A stretch of 12,744 nucleotides of DNA, taken from assembly GCA_023136985.1 (NCBI GenBank), contig JAGLQD010000134.1, forward strand, positions 1 to 12,744, given 5' to 3'. The notes under the pieces are model-generated. The model saw nothing but the letters and a program-made list of their open reading frames with translations, made no database searches and had not been told where the DNA came from. Made by a program: the position numbers and the translations under genes. Every line of letters begins with the position of its first letter. Position 1 is the first letter of the stretch. The stretch comes from Candidatus Sabulitectum sp. (lineage in GTDB: Bacteria > Fermentibacterota > Fermentibacteria > Fermentibacterales > JCC-6). Below are positions 1 to 6,127 of the stretch, piece by piece.

Positions 1-284
1 ACTTCGCTAAATCGCTCAGCTTAGGATCAACTATTGATATTCCAGGTGGTGCAGAAATCGCAGCTGCACAGAATCCTTTTTACTCTTCCACTGTCATAAC
101 TCTCGCAGGCTTCCCGGGTGAAGTATCTCTGGAAGTATTTGACCTGAGGGGTAGAATGGTAATGTCAGAAGTTGCCGAAGGTTATCTGCTTCTGGACGGA
201 ACATCTCTGCCATCCGGAGCTTACCTTATCCGTGCAACCGATGAGACTGGTAATTCTGCTACTGCCAGCGTGCTTAAGTTGTAG
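1..284 (+). CDS. C-terminal end of a secreted protein with a T9SS-type (FlgD-like) sorting domain; 5' end outside window
   Basis: The frame is open from the window edge (first full codon at base 3) to TAG at 282-284, giving 93 residues. After a short variable stretch the sequence reads as a small beta-sandwich: the strand 'VSLEVFDLRGRMV', then 'LPSGAYLIRATD', then a short basic-hydrophobic end 'SVLKL'. This is the usual pattern of FlgD-like / Por-secretion-system type A sorting domains (strand, F/Y-D-x-x-G-R, turn, G-x-Y-x-x, end). Family knowledge: such domains direct export and cell-surface attachment in bacteria with type IX secretion or a related system. The functional N-terminal part is missing, so the protein's job cannot be named. 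A strong terminator follows 17 bases after the stop, so it ends its transcript. The gene at the other edge of the window ends in the same kind of domain. Confidence 0.8.
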   Translation, partial: FAKSLSLGSTIDIPGGAEIAAAQNPFYSSTVITLAGFPGEVSLEVFDLRGRMVMSEVAEGYLLLDGTSLPSGAYLIRATDETGNSATASVLKL

Positions 285-301
285 GAATTCACAACAAGGA
301 T

Positions 302-331
302 AATGGGCGGGATAACTCCCGCCCATTTTTT
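302..331 (+). terminator. Rho-independent terminator
   Basis: A perfect 11-bp stem (302-312 with 317-327, core ATGGGCGGG/CCCGCCCAT) closes a 4-base loop and runs straight into a T tract at 326-331. It sits just after the stop at 284 and ends that transcript before the promoter at 589. Confidence 0.93.
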
Positions 332-588
332 GTCCCAGTTGCAACTGTCATTCAATTTTTTATAATCTGTAAGAACTTCTTGGCGACGATATGCTTATGA
401 GCCAGATTGTGAATGAACCTCCTGGTACACCCCCTGTATTCTTTTAACAGATCGAATACATCTACGCCGAGTTTTAGACAAAAAAATGCCCTGCTATTGC
501 ACTCTTCTTCTGTATTTAAATCAGTTTTCTCTCCACGCTTTTGCCTCAAACGTGAATCGAAAGCTCCTGTGTATGTATTAATCAGGTG
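332..588. other. Non-coding stretch with no supported gene
   Basis: Between the terminator and the promoter at 589 I see no convincing gene. On the minus strand one frame stays open from 660 down to TAA at 352-354 (103 codons), but it lacks ATG and GTG. Its first standard start is TTG at 549, with no clear ribosome binding site, and the upstream part lies under the promoter of the next gene. The translation is not recognisable to me. A decayed gene remnant cannot be excluded. Confidence 0.5.
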
Positions 589-617
589 TTGACATGCGTT
601 AAAAGGTCTGTTATAAA
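589..617 (+). promoter_or_regulatory. Sigma-70-like promoter for the cysteine protein at 713
   Basis: TTGACA at 589-594, a 17-base spacer and TATAAA at 612-617 make a nearly perfect housekeeping promoter. The predicted transcript start is near 624, giving an untranslated leader of about 90 bases before the ATG at 713. The leader has CCCCA (669-673), which can pair with TGGGG (691-695) next to the ribosome binding region, and a palindrome touching the start codon. Confidence 0.8.
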
Positions 618-699
618 AAACGAGGGTTTCATAAACCAGCAGGTAATTCTGGAATCCAGCTTACACACCCCCATAGTGCCTGCACCTTTTTGGGGAAAG

Positions 700-712
700 G
701 GATGTAACATCC
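700..712 (+). promoter_or_regulatory. 13-base palindrome directly before the start codon
   Basis: GGATGT-A-ACATCC is a perfect inverted repeat ending one base before the ATG at 713 and partly overlapping the purine-rich ribosome binding stretch (GGGGAAAGGG, 692-701). It could be a small translation-control hairpin or an operator, or chance. The position is seen; any role is inference. Confidence 0.3.
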
Positions 713-1267
713 ATGAATACGGAAATCAAAGAACTGATCGATGAAAGGCAGCTATCACAGTGGCATCTTATGATTGCTTCACTTCTCGGCTCTCTTGCAA
801 GCCAGCAGGGAATGTTCAACCAGGCATTTCTTAATCGACTCCTGAAACACTCCATGGACAAGTTCATTATCCCCTACTTCCAAACCCTACCTGACTACAA
901 TGAAGCGTGTGATACTGCCAGACATGGAACAACAATAGCACAGCGCCTTAAACCTGTTGTTGCCTTTATGGACAATGTTTTCGGGTTGGCAGGTCAGGTT
1001 GAAGTAATAGAAAAAGATGACAATCATGCAACTTTCATAGTCGGCTCGGCCGGCTGCCGGTTCTGCCCTATAGGAGTCGGCAAAGCAGAGCTTGCTCCGG
1101 GAGACACCTTCTGCCCATTCCCGACAATGCTTGAAGAAACTGCAAACGAAATGCTGGGAGAGAAGGTCCTGAAAACCGTTCTGACCAGGGAAGGTATGAA
1201 AACAAAAATTCTTAAAAAGGAAGACGGCAATTGCTTCATAAGCTACGTAGCAACCCAGAACGCATAA
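713..1267 (+). CDS. Small cysteine-containing protein of unknown function, possibly V4R/ATC-hydrolase-like
   Basis: A 184-residue soluble protein with no signal peptide or membrane segment. The N-terminal half (about 1-90) is predicted helical. The C-terminal half has a conserved-looking metal-ligand pattern: C115-x-x-C118, then C134 in 'FCPFP', then C174 in the closing strand 'EDGNCFISYV'. The order helix bundle, CxxC, CP motif, and a final G/D-x-C-hydrophobic strand recalls V4R (4-vinyl reductase) small-molecule-binding domains and L-2-amino-thiazoline-4-carboxylate hydrolase-like proteins. I cannot decide between them and assign no function. The start at 713 follows GGGGAAAGGG at a usable distance. 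It is a single-gene unit behind a strong promoter (589-617) and ends at a hairpin (1301-1331), facing the rubrerythrin gene. Metal or cofactor binding by the cysteines is inference. Confidence 0.8.
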   Translation: MNTEIKELIDERQLSQWHLMIASLLGSLASQQGMFNQAFLNRLLKHSMDKFIIPYFQTLPDYNEACDTARHGTTIAQRLKPVVAFMDNVFGLAGQVEVIEKDDNHATFIVGSAGCRFCPIGVGKAELAPGDTFCPFPTMLEETANEMLGEKVLKTVLTREGMKTKILKKEDGNCFISYVATQNA

Positions 1268-1300
1268 CTTCCCGCTTTGTTTCCTGACCTGAATATACCA

Positions 1301-1331
1301 TCCGGTTGATTCCGCCCAGGAATCAGCCGGA
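1301..1331. terminator. Strong hairpin between convergent genes, no U-tract
   Basis: Arms 1301-1313 and 1319-1331 form a 13-bp stem with a single G-T wobble and a 5-base loop (GCCCA). It lies 33 bases after the stop of the gene at 713 and between two genes that point at each other, where a two-way terminator or 3'-end stabiliser would be expected. Neither side has a T tract, so termination would not be of the classic kind. Confidence 0.45.
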
Positions 1332-1430
1332 CTTCAACAGGATGATCCTGGTACGTACAATCTGTAGGACATGCTGATACGAACACGGCGCTTTAGTTCT
1401 GCAGCATTGTGAACTCAGTTTGCAGTTCAG

Positions 1431-1889
1431 CTATAGTATATATTTATTCATTATTGATTTTATTCTTGTGGCATGGCCTCTTTCCTGAGCCACAAGCATA
1501 GAGAATGTTTCAATTATGTTCTTAGCCAGATCAGTGAAGGAAAGCAGGGTTCTGTAAATGCTTTCAGTCCTCAATTCCCTGTTGTAAGCAGTCTCGAGGA
1601 TTGCAAGCGTGGTTGGATCCACCGGTAGGTCTTTAGTTGCAACAAGATGATCAATATCTTCATTTTTTATCTGAATTACATGATCCATGTCAATGCTGGT
1701 TAAATGACCTTTATCAAGAAGCGTGCTGATCAAGTTGAAATGCTTGAGTTCCTCTTCTGCAAGCTCCAGCGCAAGTTCCTTCAATTCCGGTGAAGATACA
1801 TCCGTGGAAACCGTTTTATAGAAATTGTACGACTCCATTTCAATATTCCTGGAATACTCAAGAACTTCAGATACTGTAAAATCGCGCAT
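1431..1889 (-). CDS. Rubrerythrin / ferritin-like diiron protein
   Basis: The product is 152 residues, a four-helix ferritin-like protein without the rubredoxin domain of classical rubrerythrin. Two similar halves carry diiron ligands: E17 seven residues before Y24, then E47-x-x-H50 ('EEELKH'); E105 seven residues before Y112, then E136-x-x-H139 ('QERGH'). Family knowledge: such proteins reduce peroxide or oxidise iron in the cytoplasm of anaerobes and microaerophiles. I chose the ATG at 1889 because AAAGGAG (1896-1902) lies 6 bases upstream. An in-frame ATG at 1913 would fall inside the -10 box of the gene's own promoter. The gene is monocistronic, facing the cysteine protein. Which redox partner it uses cannot be seen. 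Family assignment is firm; the exact reaction is not. Confidence 0.88.
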   Translation of the reverse strand: MRDFTVSEVLEYSRNIEMESYNFYKTVSTDVSSPELKELALELAEEELKHFNLISTLLDKGHLTSIDMDHVIQIKNEDIDHLVATKDLPVDPTTLAILETAYNRELRTESIYRTLLSFTDLAKNIIETFSMLVAQERGHATRIKSIMNKYIL

Positions 1890-1911
1890 GTCATTCTCCT
1901 TTATTATCATC

Positions 1912-1939
1912 ATGATACTCTACTGGCATTCTGTGTCAA
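1912..1939 (-). promoter_or_regulatory. Promoter of the rubrerythrin-like gene
   Basis: On the minus strand TTGACA (1939-1934), a 16-base spacer and TATCAT (1917-1912) match the sigma-70 consensus in 11 of 12 positions. Transcription would start near 1905, giving a leader of only about 15 bases before the ATG at 1889, just long enough for the AAAGGAG site. This also rules out the upstream in-frame ATG at 1913. Confidence 0.75.
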
Positions 1940-2063
1940 TGAACTCAAAATAGCATAGTGGAACGCTCATTCTTTCAGTAACCCGGATTAAAGCTTTTGG
2001 TTCAGATCCCGGTAATGCTGGTACACTTGTACGATAGCATACTACAGAATGTATTACTCTTAT

Positions 2064-2081
2064 GCTCTTGACTGCAAGAGC
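2064..2081. other. Short perfect hairpin downstream of the GT-C-like gene
   Basis: GCTCTTG-ACTG-CAAGAGC forms a perfect 7-bp stem with a 4-base loop, 80 bases past the minus-strand stop at 2161. There is no T tract on either strand. It may mark the 3' end of the envelope operon. The rest of 1940-2160 shows nothing I can identify. Confidence 0.3.
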
Positions 2082-2160
2082 GGAGCCTCTCTATGGCCAA
2101 TCACAGCAAAAACTACTCATGACTTTCAGATTCGTATTTTCAGGCGGTGATGCTACAGGG

Positions 2161-3789
2161 TTACACTGGGAGATGTGCTTTCCGCATGTAGGCTGGTCTC
2201 TGCTCCATGGGGTTGCGCCAGGTATGAACAGCGTCAAGCATTACAGGTTCATTTGCAATGCTCTGCAAAAACGCTTCCCAGTGGTCCTCGCGCATTAGAG
2301 CATAGTCCCTGCTCAATGAAAAGAAGTACCTGTCAGCCAGTTCAGGACTGAGATACATGGCAACCTCATCCCGCAGGATCCCTGCTGTTATCCGCCAAAC
2401 CCGCTGTCGGGGGAAGTAATCCTCCGGTGCCCATGGAAGAGCATCCACTTCATATGTATAAGTGATCAATTCTGCAAGAGCCTTGTGAGCGATGATCAGT
2501 TCGAATTCAATATCTGCAAGCGCTGTAATACTTTCTTCCGCAAGCTCCCGGTAGAAGCCATAGGGAGGGTCGTGAATTTCAGGGTTGTATGATCTGCCTG
2601 TGTAAAAGGAAGAAATCAGCAGCAATGCAAATAGCATAACAATCACTGATTCATTTCTTCTTTTCTTAACTGTTGTGAGCTCCATGATCTTTTGTATTCC
2701 ACGGTTTATGTATGGAATGCAGAGTAGAGGAAAGATCAGCAGTGTAGCATAAAGAAGCCGGTATGAGAGGCCTGTAAGTGAAAACTTGAAAAAGGGGAAC
2801 AGCCCGGCGAGAGAGATGATGATTAGTATGTAATACTCTCTGCCAAGGCGAAGGAAGTTGAATCTTTTCCTGCAAAGCAGGAGAGAGACTGTTAAAACAG
2901 GTAGAATGCAGGCAAGAAATATCTCTGTTGCCCAGACCGTTGTAAGCTTCTCGGAACCAAAGGCTTGTATGAACGATACAGGCACAAATATGGGGGTATG
3001 TGAGAGATTGTCAGTAACTACTTCCAGATCATAGAATGAAAGGGCAAGAGATAGTTTGCCGGATAAAAGAACAAGAAAGATAAGTGGAATAAGGAGAATT
3101 GCTTTCCTGATGTGTTTCCTCAGCCATGATACTGGGTTACTGCCTTCGCTCTGTTTCTTTGTAGTTCGCAGGTAATCGGGTAGTCGTTTGAGCCATGGGT
3201 GAAAGAACAGCATCAGAAAAAATAGAGAGAGAACCGCGGAGAAACGGTGAGTAAAGTATGTCGCTGCCAGAAGCAGTACTGACACTGTTATGCCAGCCAG
3301 GAAATGAATTACAGATATGCCCATTTCCGTCCGGTTTCTCCATGTCCTGCGTGTTCTGTAAACCGAAGAAATGAAGAAAAGGAGCAGAGCAAACCCCAGA
3401 AGGTTCTTGGGAAACTGTGTGAAGAAGAAATTCAGCGATGGACTGGCCGCAGAAAGAGCAGCTGCCAGTAGAGCCGTGAAAAACATGGAATTGTTGCTGT
3501 TAGAGCTAGTGATGGGTTTTCCGGCTTTCAGCAAAGAGAGAGTCAATGCGTATACTGAGAGCACAAAGAGGGTTTTTATAAGAGCGGCACTGATCTTGTA
3601 GGAGGCTACATAATCTCCGGTGATTGCATGCAGTGCAATAACCGGCAGATAGACAAGGGAATACTCCGGAGAATGCATTGCCCCTGTATTGTTCAGGGAC
3701 TGCACCTGGATCAGGTAGTAATAACCGTCCCAGCCGTTTGCATACTCAGTGCCGTTGAGTGATTCGAGGCCACTTCCCGCCACAACCAC
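2161..3789 (-). CDS. Multi-pass membrane protein, GT-C glycosyltransferase-like; true start probably upstream at 3852
   Basis: The product from GTG 3789 is 542 residues, with roughly 11 hydrophobic segments between residues 44 and 396 and a soluble C-terminal tail (about 400-542). Near the N terminus 'NGWDGYYYLIQVQSL' puts an acidic residue (D21) in the loop after the first membrane helix. This is the hallmark place of the catalytic Asp in GT-C enzymes (PMT/ArnT/OST-like), which use lipid-linked sugars at the outer face of the inner membrane. Substrate is unknown and the family match is by architecture only. GTG 3789 has no ribosome binding site and falls inside a hydrophobic helix. The frame stays open upstream and encodes a basic stretch ('KKNLKTTR') plus the rest of that helix. 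The best start is ATT at 3852, with GAGGA 6 bases before it, overlapping the preceding stop (3848-3846). It is the last gene of the operon. Confidence 0.75.
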   Translation of the reverse strand: MVVAGSGLESLNGTEYANGWDGYYYLIQVQSLNNTGAMHSPEYSLVYLPVIALHAITGDYVASYKISAALIKTLFVLSVYALTLSLLKAGKPITSSNSNNSMFFTALLAAALSAASPSLNFFFTQFPKNLLGFALLLFFISSVYRTRRTWRNRTEMGISVIHFLAGITVSVLLLAATYFTHRFSAVLSLFFLMLFFHPWLKRLPDYLRTTKKQSEGSNPVSWLRKHIRKAILLIPLIFLVLLSGKLSLALSFYDLEVVTDNLSHTPIFVPVSFIQAFGSEKLTTVWATEIFLACILPVLTVSLLLCRKRFNFLRLGREYYILIIISLAGLFPFFKFSLTGLSYRLLYATLLIFPLLCIPYINRGIQKIMELTTVKKRRNESVIVMLFALLLISSFYTGRSYNPEIHDPPYGFYRELAEESITALADIEFELIIAHKALAELITYTYEVDALPWAPEDYFPRQRVWRITAGILRDEVAMYLSPELADRYFFSLSRDYALMREDHWEAFLQSIANEPVMLDAVHTWRNPMEQRPAYMRKAHLPV

Positions 3790-3845
3790 CGCCAGTATAA
3801 CCAGCAGGGCTGCAGCGGTAAGTCTGGTTGTTTTAAGATTCTTCT

Positions 3846-5363
3846 TTAAAATGTAAATTCCTCGAACATGCCACGCTGACTTGAAATGGTCTCTCCGTCG
3901 AATTCCAGGATATCAGTGAAAATGGTTGTGCGGTCCAGTTCCACTTCTGGAGGAGGTATTGCTCCAGAATATGGATCATATGCATACTCCAGGTAGCTTC
4001 CCATTCTATGCAGCTTTCCAAATATTCTTACGGAATTGTCATCAATGATCTGCCAGTTCCCATCAGCGTACATTGTCTCATCACTATCATCCATCTCCAG
4101 TAGCTTCCAGATTATAAAACTGCCGTTGGAACGCAAAATGAAGTGTTGCTCACCATTACTATCTTCAGACCAGATTCTCGCATATATCTGCCTGTCAATA
4201 AATACACCTGCATCTGTGTTTTGTGCCCACTCCAGCAACTGATTTTTCCTGACTTCTCCTTCTCCGGATCGAAGCTGGAACCAATCGTTTCCGTCAAAGA
4301 AGCACAGTTCGCTTATCACAAGGTCTTTGTATGTAGCACCTTCGTATACATCAAGAATGTTAAGAGAAAAACTCTGCCCTTCCAGTGGTGTTTCCAGAGT
4401 AATTACCTGTGGCACCATGGTATCGTTAATTGAGTATACAGAGCCGTCCTCGCCCTGAGGTCCAAAGGAAATGCTGGCGACCCTCTCATTCTGATCAAAG
4501 TGTGTCTGGGACCTGTGGTAGCCATTCCAGATCTTGATCTTTTCAATCCGCTGGCTCTGATCAAAGTGGAATGACAAGTTTTCTCCCTGGCCACTGCTCT
4601 CTGTGTTGCCGTCGGACCAGCCAAAATCAGAGCGGGAATCAAAAAGAAAATCAGGATTATAAGCCTCTACAGGATCCAGCGAAGAACTGGCCTGAATGCT
4701 TCCTGAAACTCTGGTAACTGGTTGAATCTGCAAGGGAACTTCCTGACCGTATTCATTTTCTACAAGAAGGTTGACTTCACTGATCCCAACAGACAAACTG
4801 CCGTTATAGCAGAGGCCGTTCTCAGGTACTTCCCGCCCATGATATCCGGTGCCGGAAATTCGAATAAACAGACTTTTAACCTTGCGATCAATCGAAACGG
4901 ATTCTTCCCGGTGAATGTCGTAATACGGTCCGGAAATACCATTGATGTAAAGCCTAACCGAGTAAAGCTCTGCAATGCTGTTACTCTCGGGAAGAGCTTG
5001 CATGCTGATTGCATCAATGTGAATTGGTGTCTCAAAGGAAAAGAAAAGCCCTTCGCTAGGGCCTGCACCCGGCATGGTCACCCAGCCGGTGTTTGGATCA
5101 TTGTCGAACACATTCTCCGGGCCGAACTGGTCTTCAGGCATGTTCACAGAGGTTGCGTAGCACAATTCGACAAAAGCACCCGGCTCTTCTTCCTGTGCTG
5201 TTTCCTCTGTGATCTCATCTTCGGGTACAGTCGATTCGCTGTTAACAGGCTCTTCTGTTTCCTGCTCTGAAGTAACAGGGGGATCCGATACTTCTTCGCC
5301 GGTACACGACAGAAATACTGCTGCGATAGATAGTGCAATTAGAACAAATACTGCCTTTTTCAT
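3846..5363 (-). CDS. Lipoprotein with two discoidin-like (NADase-type glycan-binding) domains
   Basis: The product is 505 residues. Residues 1-20 are a lipoprotein signal ending in 'FLSC' (lipidated C20). Residues 22-61 are an acidic Glu/Thr/Pro-rich linker. A first discoidin-like domain (about 66-205) has 'NVFDNDPNTGWVT'. A second (about 220-360) has 'FLFDSRSDFGWSDGN', then 'IEKIKIWNGYHRS' and 'NERVASISF', the pattern of the domain named NADase-type glycan-binding. Residues 366-505 form a further region with a 'GSFIIWKL...GNWQI...SVRIFGK' strand pattern, unassigned. It should be anchored in the membrane facing the periplasm or surface and bind a glycan or wall component; ligand is inference. 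I chose ATG 5363 over GTG 5384 because GGAGGT (5373-5368) lies 4 bases upstream and the signal peptide then starts cleanly. The site overlaps the stop of the M15 gene (2-base gap), indicating coupling. Confidence 0.85.
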   Translation of the reverse strand: MKKAVFVLIALSIAAVFLSCTGEEVSDPPVTSEQETEEPVNSESTVPEDEITEETAQEEEPGAFVELCYATSVNMPEDQFGPENVFDNDPNTGWVTMPGAGPSEGLFFSFETPIHIDAISMQALPESNSIAELYSVRLYINGISGPYYDIHREESVSIDRKVKSLFIRISGTGYHGREVPENGLCYNGSLSVGISEVNLLVENEYGQEVPLQIQPVTRVSGSIQASSSLDPVEAYNPDFLFDSRSDFGWSDGNTESSGQGENLSFHFDQSQRIEKIKIWNGYHRSQTHFDQNERVASISFGPQGEDGSVYSINDTMVPQVITLETPLEGQSFSLNILDVYEGATYKDLVISELCFFDGNDWFQLRSGEGEVRKNQLLEWAQNTDAGVFIDRQIYARIWSEDSNGEQHFILRSNGSFIIWKLLEMDDSDETMYADGNWQIIDDNSVRIFGKLHRMGSYLEYAYDPYSGAIPPPEVELDRTTIFTDILEFDGETISSQRGMFEEFTF

Positions 5364-5365
5364 TT

Positions 5366-6043
5366 CTACCTCCACGGGGGCCACTCAAAGTGTTTATTGA
5401 TATTCTCAAGGGATACATTTTCAAGTTGTTTGTCGAAATGCTGGTAATCCTTCTCTCTCCAGTCTCCACCCCATCGCCACCCTAGATGTCTGAACAATCG
5501 GACCACAAGATGCCCTTCATAAAGGGTACCGGGAGCAAAGGGGTCATACTCGGCATTCTCGGGAAATACCTGGGTGCCTGTGTAATAGGGGTTCTGCAGC
5601 GGGTTGATGTCTATTGCCAGTCCGTACGCATGATTAGAAAGATTACTGGAAAAAGGAACTGTGCGATAATTGAAAGCAGAAGTGTTGTTCAGTTCCATGG
5701 ATTGAAAATCATCCCAGCCAAGCTCTGATATGGGTATGACAGATTCAAGAGGAAAGCCGGTGATCAGCATCAGCATGAAAACTTTCTGCAGATCGCCTGC
5801 CACTCTGGCATCAGCTACTACCTGCCCCCTGTGTATCTTATCATCAAAGCCGAAGTAAACCACATCAACAAGAACCTGATTGTTCAAGATCCATTCCGGG
5901 CATTCATCACTTACTCCAGCTGTGGCCTCGCTGAATGTTAAATCCGAGTATGCACTGCTTCCGGAGAACACCAGAAGCATCCATATGACAACCGTCAAAC
6001 ACAATAAGCTTCGGAAAAAGATACCATGCCTGAAACGCTTCAT
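5366..6043 (-). CDS. Exported M15 family D-Ala-D-Ala carboxypeptidase-like metallopeptidase
   Basis: The product is 225 residues. Residues 1-33 form a signal peptide (basic start, hydrophobic core, 'SSAYS' end). The catalytic core has the M15 zinc site: H138 and D145 in 'SNHAYGLAIDINP' (S-x-H-x-x-G-x-A-x-D) and H202 in 'DYQHFDK', with D199 a candidate catalytic acid. 'LGWRWGGDW' just before is typical of the VanY/CwlK-like branch. Family knowledge: these enzymes trim peptidoglycan stem peptides (D,D- or L,D-cleavage) outside the cytoplasm. Which bond is cut cannot be read from sequence. Start at ATG 6043 with AGGAGG 3 bases upstream. It is the first gene of the three-gene envelope operon; a weak promoter (TTGACC at 6101-6096, TAGAAT at 6081-6076, spacer only 14) may lie in the 84-base gap after the peptidase gene. 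Confidence 0.9.
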   Translation of the reverse strand: MKRFRHGIFFRSLLCLTVVIWMLLVFSGSSAYSDLTFSEATAGVSDECPEWILNNQVLVDVVYFGFDDKIHRGQVVADARVAGDLQKVFMLMLITGFPLESVIPISELGWDDFQSMELNNTSAFNYRTVPFSSNLSNHAYGLAIDINPLQNPYYTGTQVFPENAEYDPFAPGTLYEGHLVVRLFRHLGWRWGGDWREKDYQHFDKQLENVSLENINKHFEWPPWR

Positions 6044-6127
6044 GTTCCTCCTTGTTTTGTGACCTATTCACAATGATTCTACATAAGCAAAATCAGGTCA
6101 ATAGACCACAGAGTGATGAACGGTATG

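Noticed and set aside
2062..2298. Plus-strand open frame of 78 codons
   Set aside because: Most of it lies antisense to the end of the GT-C-like gene, its start falls in a hairpin arm, and it has no ribosome binding site or recognisable sequence.
4722..5270. Plus-strand open frame of 182 codons antisense to the lipoprotein
   Set aside because: It overlaps a well-supported gene with signal peptide and domains; no ribosome binding site and composition typical of an antisense shadow.
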